From: Amoebophrya sp. A120
Taxonomy: Eukaryota; Sar; Dinophyceae; Syndiniales; Amoebophryaceae
Reading direction: 5' to 3'
NCBI GenBank assembly: GCA_905178155.1
Contig: CAJINV010000001.1
Location: 7,547,506 to 7,611,505, forward strand
DNA length: 64,000 bases
A program made the position numbers and the translations under genes. Positions 24,364-35,905 of this stretch are shown in pieces. Every line of letters begins with the position of its first letter. Within the stretch, counting starts at the first letter, position 1. A model generated the notes under the pieces. It ran no database searches and was not told where the DNA came from. It saw only the letters and a program-made list of their open reading frames with translations.

Positions 24364-25114
24364 CACGATAAAATCAAGATTTTTTCAAAAAAAAGTATGC
24401 ATTCTTTAGCTGTCGATATTGATGAAAATTCAACTTGACGTTGTTTTGTGATACTGCAACTTTCGATGAAGAAATTTGAGAAACAATAAAACTAGACGTT
24501 TATTCTTTCGACCTTCGTGGACTTTTGAACTTCAACTTTTGGATGCCGGGAGGAGGAGGCCATCGTCATTGCTGGAGTCCCTGAATTCCTCCCATCCAGA
24601 CAGCAATGCACATATTTCTATGCGTGGCACCATTTATTTTGCGAAGAAAAATATCTTGCACGCTTGTCATTGTCTTTCTGTCTCTAAGCACCAGATTCAC
24701 TGAGGCCAATTATGCCGATGAGACTCTCATCTTCGGGTATGGTTTAGCTTTGACTCAGTATTCAACTCGTTTGTAGTTGTCACGTGCGTTATCGCTGTTT
24801 TTCGGAGAGCGAATTTTGTCAGAGTGTCACTCTGTGAAACTGTTTGCATCGAGAGGTAAAAAGAACCGAATTGCAGCTGCTCGGGTGTGGTCGCGTTGAG
24901 AGGTAAAAACCCTATGAACTTGCGAGGGGTTGTTTTTTCGGCTCTAGTTTTTATTTCGAGCGCGTGATGCAAATTTGCTCGTGAACAGACAGACAAGGAA
25001 GACACGGGAACCAGAAGCAACATCATATTTCACTTGTTGCAGCTTGAACCAAACAAAACGAGCGAAAGGAACTTGAATAAAATCGGTAGCGAAAGAACAG
25101 TACAAGATTTATCT
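24364..25114. other. Intergenic region, no gene seen
   Basis: Only short frames are present. It contains the presumed 5' untranslated region of the BT1 transporter gene. Confidence 0.5.
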
Positions 25115-28011
25115 ATGCCGAAGGACACGACCACGATGTCCTCTAGCAAGGGCGGCGCTCCTGTCTACCTCGCAAGCGCGGCGGAGAACGGGTCGGAGCC
25201 CGACACTGCCACTCACTCCGGCACCGGGACCAGCAGCGGCTCGGATGCAGAGGCCTACAGCTCGCCGGACCGGAAACAGAATACTTTCTACCCGCCAGCC
25301 AGGGGCGACGACAGCGAGGAGCGAGAGCCCCTGACGTCCAGCACCACTATAACGAGCGCCGCAACCCTGTCCTCGTCGTTTGTGGCGGGCGGGAATCCGA
25401 ATGACCAGAAGCTGAAGTTGCGGAATTTTGCCGCGCCAAGCAGCCCCACGGACGACGAGAAGGAGCGCGCTGACTATGCGGAGGAGGTGCTATTCAAGCC
25501 CTTTCGCTGGCTCTCAGACCTGAACGAGCTGTACGGCTTCCGGTTACTCTTCATGCTCTTCGTTGCACAGCACATCATGAAGGGCTTTGCAGGTACTTAA
25601 TTTTGCTATATTCATTCTTAGGAATTTTGGGAGCACCGGAGAGTCTACCCCAGACAGAAGTACTTACTTGAGATTTGTGTTTTTATCTTTTCATCGCGGA
25701 CTCAGTCAACATAGAACGAAGCAAAAGCTGGACATCCAAAATCGGTCAGGCACCTTCGTTGGGCAACCGGAGCGGTTTATCTACAAGTCGTATCACATCA
25801 GCGGTCCGCAGGTGCAGATTTACATGGGTGTGTCGGGGCTACCGTGGGCGCTGAAGCCCATCTTCGGGCTTCTTTCCGACCTGGTTCCGATTAACGGGTA
25901 CAACAAGCGGCCCTACATTCTGGGCGCCTCCTTCCTGGGTGTGACGTCGATGCTGTTTCTGGCGTTTCTGGAAGTCCCTGTGACCATGATCGTGATGTTC
26001 TTCTTCTGCATCGCCCTGCAGCGGTCGGTGTGCGACCTGCTGACGGAGGCGAAGTACGCCGAGGCACTGAAAAAGAAGCCGGAGCACGGGCCGGACTTGA
26101 TGACGTTTGTGTGGGGCGGAATCGAGATGTTTGGGCTGATCGCGCTCACTATCAAATGCAAAAATGTCTGGGTCTGGAAGAATGCAACATTTGTCATGCA
26201 CGTTTTGTATGACGTGTGAGGTCTGTGATGCATGCCCTAGCATCACAGATTCTGTGAGATCTTTTCCATGCCTTTTCCGCATGAGAAACTGCCTCTCGGC
26301 CTGCTCAAAAGTGAATAGCTTTAGTGGTGATCATGCAACACAGATTTTTGCATGATCCAGAATTAGCATGACAGGTTGCAACCTTCCAGACCCAGACATT
26401 TTTGCAATCCATACTCATGTGCGTCGGTCCGCTCGTGGAGTGGATCGGGCCACGGAAGCCGTACTTGCTGCTGATGCCGTATCAAATGTAAAAATGTCTG
26501 GGTCTGGAAGAATGCATGTTTGTCATGCTTGTCTGGCATGACTCTTAAATGTGTCATGCACGTTACCCAAGAGCTCCACTCTTCTGTGATGCAGGAACGC
26601 AGTTTGTCATGCAAAATAGGCAACACCTAGAAGCTCAGAAACTTGTCATGTTGAGCCAGCATTTGTGGCCTCATCATGAGACGCCACCCAGCATCACAAG
26701 TTTCCAGACCCAGACATTTTTACATTTGATATGCCGTTTGCGTCACTGATTCTGTACCCGACCTACAAAAATTACCTCGACGAGACCAAGCGACCGGCGG
26801 CGGAGACCCAGGCGCACCGGAAGAAGCTGGTCACGGAGAATAAGGAGGTGTTCATGCTCTGCATTCTGATCACCATCTGCACTTTGTGCATGACGGTGTC
26901 CGGCACCCTGTTTACGTCCGTCCGCCTGCACGCGTTGACGGCCCTAGTTGTTCTGGTGGTCATCCTCTTCTCCTTCTCTGTCATCCTGCGCCCGGAAATC
27001 GCAAAAATGAACGCATTCTACGTCTTGCAGGGAAGCTTAAGCATCGGCATCGGCGGGGCGTCATTCTACTTCTTCACCGACGGGCCAAAAGAGTATAGGA
27101 GCTGTTAAAAATGTAGTCGTGTTCAATGCGTTTGCGAGTTTTTCCAAAAATTTGTAACCGCCTACAACTAGAACTACAACTTCTGACATCTTCACTGTCA
27201 TGATTCCCTCTGCGTAACCAGCTCCGCAGAGAACTACATTTGATCGCAGGAGCTAAAACTCCTGACACCAACACCTCCAACCTGCAGGTATCCCACAGGA
27301 CCCCACTTTTCCACCTTCTTCTTCGTGACCGTCCTAGGCGTGACCGGTACATTGTGCTCCCTGTGCGGTTTGTGGTTTTACAACCGGTTCTTGAAGAACT
27401 ACAGCTACATCACTCTGTTGACGCTGACGAATCTGCTCGGGGTGGCGTTGTCCATTCTCGACATCGCGATTTTCACCCGTTCCAACGTGGCCTGGGGAAT
27501 CAGCGACCACCTGTTTGTCATGGGCGGGACGGTGTCCGCCAGCTTGATCGGGAACTGGCAGTGGATGCCCGGCGTGGTGATGCTCTCGCAGATGTGTCCC
27601 CGGAACATGGAGGCCACTTTGTACGCGCTGCTCGCCGGCTGCCACAATTTGGGCAACAGCATTTCCGAGTACCTCGGCGCGTTCGTGCTGGAGGAACTGG
27701 GCTGCACGCCCACCGGGCAGGGTGACGAAACCACGAAATTCGACAACCTGTGGGTGGCCGCTTTGATCCAAACCGTGGTGCCCATGTTCACGATCGCACT
27801 AATCCCCTACATGATTCCCAACAACAAACAGACAGACACAATTCTCGTCGACGCGCCGGACTCCGCAACAAAAGGGTCACTGTACAGCAAGTGGTTTCCA
27901 GACACCACAGGCTACCAGCAAGTTGCCCGCATGGAATCCCAATCCCCGAGATCATCGGGAGATCCAGGATCTAAAGATTCCCCAACTGCGGCACGAGGAG
28001 CCTCTGTGTGA
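25115..28011 (+). CDS. BT1-family (folate-biopterin type) transporter
   Basis: Five exons: 25115-25592, 25750-26149, 26419-26479, 26737-27092, 27288-28011; 672 residues. Introns 1 and 4 are GT-AG; introns 2 and 3 are introner elements (separate entries). The soluble N-terminus (~125 residues) is acidic and Ser/Thr-rich. The membrane part carries BT1 hallmarks: SGPQVQIYMGVSGLPWALKP with IFGLLSDLVPINGYNKRPY, then YPTGPHFSTFFFVTVLGVTG, and SASLIGNWQWMPGVVMLSQM. The family belongs to the major facilitator superfamily and moves folates, biopterin or related compounds; apicomplexans and kinetoplastids use members for folate salvage. The substrate here is unknown. Removing each introner plus one 5-bp duplication copy joins GLIAL to CVGPLVEWIG and LLLMP to FASLILYP without changing frame. 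At the first junction the residue is Thr or Met, depending on which duplication copy is retained. Confidence 0.9.
26150..26413 (+). mobile_element. Introner-like element A (family 1, divergent copy) in the BT1 gene
   Basis: 264 bp. The left end, TATCAAATGCAAAAATG, is mirrored at the right by CAGACATTTTTGCAATCCATA, which has diverged in its last bases; the inner inverted repeat GTCTGGGTCTGGAAG / CTTCCAGACCCAGAC is perfect. Flanks are CTCAC on the left and CTCAT on the right, a 5-bp target duplication with one change. The element contains stops in the reading frame, so it must be removed from the transcript for the transporter to be made. No choice of cut within the duplication gives GT...AG ends. 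Confidence 0.85.
26480..26731 (+). mobile_element. Introner-like element B (family 1) in the BT1 gene
   Basis: 252 bp, with a perfect 30-bp terminal inverted repeat. It begins TATCAAATGTAAAAATG and ends CATTTTTACATTTGATA. A TGCCG target duplication lies on both sides (26475-26479 and 26732-26736). It sits 66 bp downstream of element A, leaving a 61-bp exon between them. Its interior is almost the same as that of element C at 30238, which lies in another gene. Confidence 0.93.
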
Positions 28012-30169
28012 AGCATCCATAAAAACTAGACGGGCCGCTGCCACGGCACACAGCTCCTGTCATAAGATTTTTTGCAACGAGAACTTTTTCTTCCTTTAAG
28101 ATTGATAGTACCGAGGTTTTGAATGGGTTTCGCATTACCTTGCCACATAGATAAATTGCAGAATAACATGCGCAGGCACACGTCTGCTATTCATTCCAAG
28201 AATACAGTATTGTAATAACTACTGATACGCAGTCGCAGCTCGCGACGTCGGGCTTTTCTTGAGAGCTATTTCCGCGGCATACAGACGCCTTTTTGCGTCT
28301 GATTGCTTCGCGCTGCATGCGCTTGGCTTAGCTTTGAGAATAAAGATAAATGATCGCTTTTATCGAGCTGTTTTTGCACAGATAGAACTTCATTCGAGGC
28401 TGTCGGCAAGATTAAGATTTATCGAGCTTCATGATATAACTGGCCACCTTCGAAACTCAGAACTTCTTCGGCTGTATGACCACCTTTTTTCGATATGGCC
28501 TTCATTTTGAAGAAATTTCCCGATGCCGACCGAGAATCAAGATTGTCACTACAGTGAATTTCGGTTTTTGCCATACAAGAGAACTTGGGCTACCACGGAC
28601 GCTTAGCATTTCAATTTTCCGAAAGGACAAACAATACAGCGAGAATACGAAAGTTTATACTTGCGCTTTTTTAGCCGATATGGCGATAATTTTTGTCCTA
28701 TCGCGAGCAAGACCAAGATTGGGCAACTACATCGATTGCAAGTTATTGCAAACTCCACTGTTGCACTAGCTGTAGCCGGAGGTGTCCTCCTCCGTAATCG
28801 TTATCACCAGGTCGGTCTACTGCTTTGCGGAGCGATGGAGCGTTTTTTCTTCTCGACTCGTTTGCAGAAGCAGAGCTCTGTACATAGCTTGGTCGATGAG
28901 CGTTGTTGTCGAATTCATTCTTCGTGAGAGCTGTCGCTTGTCGATGTCTTGTGTCGTTGTAGACTTTTTCGTGGTCGTTTTGTCGTCGTTGTGTCGGTGC
29001 CGCGATCGTTCTTTATCGGAAACTTCATCACTTTCACCTATCCCTCTGTGGACGACACTGCGATTCGAAAGACAAAGACTACGAGCCCCCTTCCGTGGGG
29101 AGTGCTGCGAAAATGTATCGCGGCGAAACAAGATGAGGCCTAGGGTGGAGGTCGATATTTTTGAGGCAGTTGTTTCCGTACTGCACTGATATTTACACCA
29201 CGACTTCGCCCGGAGGAGAATCTAGGTAAGGACATTTCCTGATCAGCTCGTCGCGCGTTTGTCTCTCGAACCTTCGCGATCCAGCTCCGGGGCCGGGAAA
29301 CAAAAGCAGAGTTCTTTGAGTCACCAGGCCCGAATCTGAGCTGCAGCGCAGAAATTCAGGGAGAGTTGGTTGCACGACTGAGAAGTGGAAATCAGTGAAG
29401 CGCGCTTTCTCGGTTTCTCGTAGCGGAAGCAGAGAGCAGGAGTAAGTAGCATTTCTTGACCCGCGCGATCTGCTGCTCAGGAACGCAGGGAGATTCCAGT
29501 CGATCAGTAAGTGTGGGTCTGGCTGTAAAAATACATACCGATTGTTTTGGCAGCCGGAAAGACCGATTCTTTGTTGAGCAAACGAGCGGGTCCGCGACAC
29601 CAGTACGAACTTCTTGTTGAATCGTGGAACTAGGGAACAAGAAGAAGCGCGACCTACTTCACCCGGCAATAACGGAGTGTAGGTTTGCTTCCCAAAAAGG
29701 AGACCCAGTCTTCGTCTGCGTTGCTACCTGAAACGAGACACGCCGCCCTGATTCAGAAGGTCATTGCGCTTTCTGGGTATCAAGATTTGCCGCTCACATC
29801 AGAGATCGACTACGCGATCACCACAATCCCGAACGGAGATTTTTTTCAAGTTTTTTCTAACGCTTCGCGTTCTTGGAAGCGGGACGAGCAAGCTGCAGTG
29901 AGCGCAGGATCAACCTGTTCTTCTAGAAGTAGCTGTGGGCTTAGAAGAAAGTCGTACTTTCGTATTAAGAAACGCGGAGGAGCGCAGTCGGTCTAACCGA
30001 CCTGGCCAGCCTTGGCGAATTTTCAAGCTAGGCGTGTCTGCCTGTACATCGCCGGAATCCAGCAGTAGAGGCAGCATCTTCTAAGGATCGCAACAAGACT
30101 GCTAAACGCGTACTACTAGCTGACACATCTTCAACTCGGAGCCCGTTTTTCTTGCAACCGTGCGGCAAG
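28012..30169. other. Long intergenic region, no gene seen
   Basis: About 2.2 kb. Open frames on both strands (the longest ~158 codons, minus strand, 29193-29669) start at non-ATG codons and have no domain-like content. I see no tandem repeats or inverted-repeat element. It may contain untranslated exons of CFAP58. Confidence 0.45.
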
Positions 30170-33100
30170 ATGAACAAGGGCAGGAAGAAGGATGACTTCG
30201 AACCCGCCGTGCCGGCGGATGCGTTCGACCAGCTGTCTATCAAATGCAAAAATGTCTGGGTCTGGAAGAATGCATGTTTGTCATGCTTGTCTGGCATGAC
30301 TCTTAAATCTGTCATGCACGTTACCCAAGAGCTCCGCTTTTCTGGATGCAGGAACGCAGTTTGTCATGCAGAATAGGCAACACCTAGACGCTCAGAAACT
30401 TGTCATGCTGAGCCAGCATTTGTGGCCTCATCATGAGACGCCACCCAGCATCACAAGTTTCCAGACCCAGACATTTTTATATTTGATACTGTCCCGGGAT
30501 TTCCAGGAGGTCATGGAGGAGCTCACGGGCGAGGAAACTATCAAAAGGAAAAATCCCCCCACCCCATATCGAAATGGAAATCTGTGATGCGGGATTTGTG
30601 TACACAAATTGGCTTTCTATTGCAGGAAGGCATCGCGGCCAGATCCCCAGGCTAGGTAGGGCCGTATCGGTCTAGTTGTTCAGCATGGCAAACGGCTGCT
30701 CTTTAGGCCCAGCAGCATGACAAATCGCCTCTGTAAAGGGGGCGAAGCTTTTGCCCTTGTCTTCTTGCAAGACAGATGCGATTTGTGACCTGAAATCAGC
30801 AACGAAATTTTCGGAAACATGCCTTTTCGATATGGGGAGGGGGGATTTTTCCTTACAATAGAAACCCTGGAATCTTTTCGCGTGGAATACGAGAAGCTCC
30901 ACGGAGCCTTGGCCACCAGTCACGAATCAGAAAAGAAGCTCATCACCAAGTGCAAGGCACTGAACCAAGAAATTGTGCAAAACGCCGTGAAGGTAGATTT
31001 TTTGGAGAAGGAGCTGCTTTGTCGCGGTGCATTTCGTTGTCGTGTTAAAGTTTGCATTTTGATTCTTGCCGGAACGGTATAGAACAGCACGAAGAAAATG
31101 AAAAAGCTGACGGAAGTAGGCATTTCTTTATCTTTGTACTCCTGTTTCATCAGGTACAAACCGCTCTGAAGCTTTCTTACGAGGACCAGCAGAGAATAGC
31201 AGCACTAAAAAAGGAGGTCGAGCGCGCATGGCGAATGGTGGAGACCAGCCACGAGAAAGAACAGCGAGCCTCGGACTCAATCACCGTTTTGAAGACCGAG
31301 GCGGACAACTTGACAAAGATAGTGGAGCAAGGTAAGATGAGTGTAGTTAAATGCTCTTTTCCAGCTGAAGATGCAGCGAACTGCGTTGAACCCTCGTCGA
31401 CGTTTACAAAACCAAACTCATTCATCTACAGGTGCTGGAAAAAGCGTCAACCAGGAGCAGATGGTAATACAGCTCAGCCAAGAGAAAGTGGACTTCAGCA
31501 AGACCCGTGATTTGCTCCAGACTCAAGTCAACAACCTTGCAGCAGCAAAAACTGAGTTCGAGGTATAGCGAAATTCTCATGGCGATCGTGATTGAAAAAA
31601 GGAAATTCCCATTGCGCAAAAGGAAAATGTAAATGAGCAAGCGTGAAAAAAAAACTCAGGCACAAAAGCAAAAATCTTCAACAGGAAAAAACGGAGCGAG
31701 CGCAGCTGGAGCTGCAAAATCAAGCCTCCGAGGTGGTGCGACTACAGCAGGAAATGGCAAGAAGGAAGACGCAGGGCGAGGATTCACAAAAACGAAAAGC
31801 AGAGCTTAATGAAGAACTCACGGTATGAAAATAAAATAGAAATTTAGTGCATTTTCGAGACAGGCATTAGCTTTACATCGAGGCTGCTTGCGGTCCTTGC
31901 GTCAGTTGCTTGCCTCCTATCGTATGAAGAAAGCGGAAACCTTCAAACAATCGAAAACAGTCCGTCCGCCTAAAAATAGACGACATGACGAAGGAGGTTA
32001 ATCAGAACAAAATTAGTCTGGACGAACAGAAAGCCGTCATGCGCGAGCTCGAGCAAAAAGTAAAGGCTGAAACGGAGCAAGTTGCCGAAGGTAGTGACAA
32101 TGAGTTAATTATTGCTCTCGCTAGTAGTTTTGGACAGTTACAGTTTATTAACGCTCATCGCACTTGCAATGGTGAAAACGAATCCATGCTTCCTCGTAGT
32201 GAAAATTTTTCCCTTGCGGACATAAATCACAGGCTACAGCCGGCAAAACAAGCTTGAGGACGACATCAAGAAGAGGAAGAAGCTGACCACCGAGGAACAG
32301 GCCATGAAGTCGAAGCTCGGTGAGGAGCAGGCCGGCTTCGAACAAAAAATAGATGAGTTGAACAAGGAGAGGGCGTATTTTCGAAGGCAAAAAAAGCTTG
32401 CGGACGACGAATCCAAGGAGATCGAGGAGTTCAGGCACAATCTCGCAGAAGACAGTAAGTAGCACTTTTGCTTTTGATGAAGAAGTGCACTTTGATCTGA
32501 ATTCGTCTGAATGATAATCATGCAGGTTTTCTAGTTCTATCACATATGTAATGCTTCGCCATTTTTTTCTTCCGACAAAAACAAAACAGAGAAGGTCGAG
32601 GAAGGGATAATAGCAGAGTTGAAAGCGGAGGTGGCTAGTCTGAAAGCCGAGGCCACCGACTGCCGAAAACAGGCCGACACCGACCAGAAATATACCAACG
32701 AGATCACCCGGGAGCGCGATCTCCTGACGAAAAATGTCGCGAGCGGGGACGATCGGGGTAAGAAACAAGCGGAGATGGTCGCGGGGCACGAAAGGCAGGC
32801 AGAGGAGCTCGAGAAAGAAGTTTTGCGGTGGAAGCTCACCACGCAGAACACGAACAGCAGAATAGAGAGTCTGGAGGCCATGAAGGATAAATACCAGCGG
32901 GAGTTGACAGAAGCCTATCAAAAGTAGTTTTATTTCGCTTGTTTTTTTTTTCGTGAATCACAATCTTCACTTCACTACAGGCGGGTAAAGGTGGCATGCG
33001 GAAGAGCCCCTACTCTCTCGCCTGGGCGGTAGGTGTAGAGCTGGTTGTCGGTTGAACACAGTACAACTTCCAACACCAATCAGGTTCAACCAAGGCCAGG

Positions 33101-34708
33101 AGAGCCTGCAATCAAGAGAGGAAACCGTCGCCGACTTAAACAAGCAGCTCGCGGACATCAAGCAAAAACTGCACCAACAGAAGAATCTCTACGAGGCGGT
33201 GCGGACGGATCGAAACCTTTACTCAAAAAATCTCGCCGAGGTAAACTGCGATACTGTGTTTAGTGTCCTCTTCGTTGTATGGAAATGTACGACTATGAGA
33301 TACTTAGGTTTATCGGTTATGGTTGACATCAATTTTTCCTTTTACCAAAATCGACAGGCGCAAGAGGAGATAGGCACTATGAAGGAGCGGTTCAGGACGA
33401 TGCACCACCAGATAGAAAACTTGCGAGACGAGATCCGCAACCGGGACTCGGACCTTATCAAGAAGCACTGCGACCACGTCAAAGTATCGAAGGAGATGGA
33501 CCGCGTGGTAGATCACCTCGACAAAACGAGGAAAAGGCAAAACCAGCTGCAGCACGTATTTCTTGAAGAACTTTTTTTTGATCATTCTAAAGACGCGCAT
33601 TTCGTTCAGCGAAATGCTACTTTTGGTTCATCCCGGCGACCACGGTAGTGGCAAACGTCGCAGCCATAGATATCGGAACAAACGCGAAAACAACCACAGA
33701 TAACCGAGCTACAGCACCGCGAGATGAAGAAGATAGAGAGCACCATCGCGGGCGCGGAGTTCGAGCGGCTCGCGCAGCGGAAGGAGCTCACCGCGGTGTC
33801 CGGACAGCGGAACATCCTCGCCACGCAACTGATCAAGCGCAACGACGAGCTGAACCTGTTGTACGAGAAGATTAAGATCCAGCAGTCTACTTTGAAGAAG
33901 GGCGAAGCGCACTTCAAGAAGAAGCAGGACGAGCAGACGCGGCTGCGGACCATGATTAAGCAGCTGGAGGGCAAGATCCACGGTGCGGGGAACGGCGGTG
34001 TGGACAAATATGAAGAATTGAAGAAAGAGATGAACGCCCTGGAAAGAGAAGTGTTCGCGGAGAAGCACAAGGTGAAGGCACTCGCGGAGGAGCTGGAGAA
34101 CCCCATGAACGTGCACAGGTGGCGGAAGTTGGAGGGCAGCGACCCGCAAATTTACTCGCTGATCAACAAGATAAAGACCCTGCAGCAGCGGATAATCCAG
34201 AAAACCGAGCTGGTAGTGGAAAAGGGCGAGACGCTGGAGCGAAAAGAAAAGACGTACCAGGATCTACGGAAAATGCTCGCGAGGCAACCGGGGCCAGAAA
34301 TCACGGACAGCTTAGCGCTGTACCAGGAACACGTCAGGAAGAAAAAAGCGCAGTGCGAGAAGATGACCGGTAAGGATTTTTGTTATCGTGAGGACATTGA
34401 TTTATTTCGAAATGTGTTTGGCAGAGATTCAGATTGAGAAAAGCACAGGGCGCACTAAAGAACGCTACCTACAAGTACGAATATAGAAAATCTGAATAAT
34501 CAATCTTTCAGGTGAATTGCAAGTGTACACGGCGAAAGTCGGAGAGCTGAAGGAGGAGTTGCAGAGACTGCACCGTGCTAACGTGGACGTTCGGAAGAAG
34601 CTCTATGAACAGCGGAAGAAGGAAAAGACGGTGGAGAAGAAGGTCATCCACACTCTCCTTCCGCAATTACCGAGGTTCACCGGCGGTGGCTTCAATCTTT
34701 CACTGTAA
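30170..34708 (+). CDS. CFAP58: Cilia- and flagella-associated protein 58 (CCDC147)
   Basis: Thirteen exons: 30170-30237, 30494-30538, 30866-30992, 31154-31331, 31432-31562, 31685-31822, 31961-32090, 32233-32454, 32590-32923, 33084-33240, 33358-33555, 33700-34369, 34512-34708. All phases agree and give 864 residues, close to the ~870 of animal CFAP58. Introns 1 and 2 are introner elements; the other ten are GT-AG. The protein is coiled-coil throughout. Diagnostic blocks are ESFRVEYEKLHGAL, KVQTALKLSYEDQQ, AWRMVETSHEKEQRA, QQKNLYEAVRTDRNLYSKNL, RNDELNLLYEKIKIQQS, ELENPMNVHRWRKLEGSDP and MLARQPGPE. Together they match the CFAP58 family end to end. The family is tied to axoneme and flagellum assembly, so this organism makes flagellated cells. 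Removing the two introners restores DQLSRDFQEV and TGEETLESFRV, exactly as the family requires. Confidence 0.95.
30238..30488 (+). mobile_element. Introner-like element C (family 1) in CFAP58
   Basis: 251 bp, begins TATCAAATGCAAAAATG and ends ATTTTTATATTTGATA, with a CTGTC target duplication on each side (30233-30237, 30489-30493). By eye it is about 95% identical to element B in the BT1 gene across its whole length, including the inner part with GCAGGAACGCAGTTTGTCAT. That points to recent spread. The flanking exon sequence joins as GACCAGCTGTCCCGGGAT. Confidence 0.94.
30539..30860 (+). mobile_element. Introner-like element D (family 2) in CFAP58
   Basis: 322 bp. The ends read TATCAAAAGGAAAAATCCCC and GGGGATTTTTCCTTACAATA, forming a ~38-bp imperfect inverted repeat that also includes CCCCATATCGAAA. 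Target duplication GAAAC lies at 30534-30538 and 30861-30865. The body is unrelated to family 1. Removal joins GAG GAA ACC CTG GAA, giving the conserved EETLESF stretch. Confidence 0.92.
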
Positions 34709-35905
34709 TCAATGGTGTTGTAGCTGCGCCATTTGCCTATGCACATGCTACGCAATACGTGACAGCCCAGAGCAGCGGTCCTGTTTTGTGCCGTCGCCAA
34801 CGGTATCTGACTAAGCTGCTGCGTGTCATGAAAATTAGCTTTACGCTGTGAGAATCCGAATTTATGCTTGACAAATCGAAAAGAACGGAGGTATTTGATT
34901 GATCCGAATTTATGTAGCTTGACAAATCGAAACAAGAAATCCGAAGAAAAAGTTTGTTTTTGCTTGACAGTCCGACAATGCTAGTTCACTCAATCATAAT
35001 GGCTAGCACTGGTTGCGCAATTGATTAGTTGACAAATTTAGCGAGCCCAAGACGGCAAAACTCAAAGAGCCTGTGCATGATTCCGATGTAACGGGGCTTG
35101 CCGTCTTGGATGAGTGTTGCTGTGAGTAATTCGCAGTCGCAGAAATATTTATAAAATGAAAATGTGAAAGAACAGACCGAACGCATTTTTTTGTACAAAA
35201 CCCAAATGAAAGTGAAAGAATCTATCAGTATGAAATGCGCTCTATCCGCTTGCGGTAGATGTATCGCCAAAGATACCACAATGTTTCCCTGATTTGCGTA
35301 GACAAGAGAAGATGTCTTGTTGCGTTTTTTCACTGGAAGTAGAATTCGGATGAGTACAAGCCTAGTGTCCATCGGTCCGAAAGTTTTTGTGACCTGCTGA
35401 AAATGCAAATGGTACCAATCAGTGATCGTCGTCCTGTCCAACATCCCCGAAGAGTCATCGCCGTGCTACTTTCGTCTGTCGCACGTTTGTACTCCACGCG
35501 CTTGTCTGCGACACTTTTCAGGCTACGTGAAAACATGATCCCCGTCCCCCCCATTTGATGAGTTTTTGAATCTGCCGCGTCGACGCAGGAAGGTTAGACA
35601 AGAATTTTCGTTCTACTCGAAACCCTCAGTAGTCACTGAACACCTTCAGCAAAGCGATTTCGTTTGAGAATTTTATTTAAGTACTCCTTCTCGCCAAGAT
35701 TGCGATTCTACACTTGCAAACAAAAAAACAGCACTACATGTCAATAGATACTCGTGTAAATATAGTCACTCGTGTAAATATTCTGAATGCTAAGTTAACT
35801 TTTACTACTGCGATGCATAATTTTGATATGTACGATACTTACCCTTACTCTTCATGTTGATGATGAGGTTGGTTTCTCCCTGACGGCCACCGGTCTGTCT
35901 CAACA
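34709..35905. other. Intergenic region with a small repeated motif
   Basis: No gene is seen. A 28-30 bp motif, ATCCGAATTTATG...CTTGACAAATCGAAA, occurs at about 34854-34881 and 34902-34932. Confidence 0.5.
34854..34932. repeat. Short direct repeat, two copies
   Basis: Two copies of ATCCGAATTTATG / CTTGACAAATCGAAA, the second with TAG inserted in the middle, lie 20 bp apart, just downstream of CFAP58. Confidence 0.75.

Noticed and set aside
29193-29669. Minus-strand frame of 158 codons before CFAP58
   Set aside because: It starts at a non-ATG codon with no internal Met, has no domain-like content, and no other gene in the window is on that strand.
26150-30860. Reading the BT1 and CFAP58 genes as transposon-disrupted pseudogenes
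   Set aside because: All flanking frames and residues are intact and conserved after exact removal of element plus one duplication, in three genes and five sites; intronic removal explains this better than repeated gene loss.
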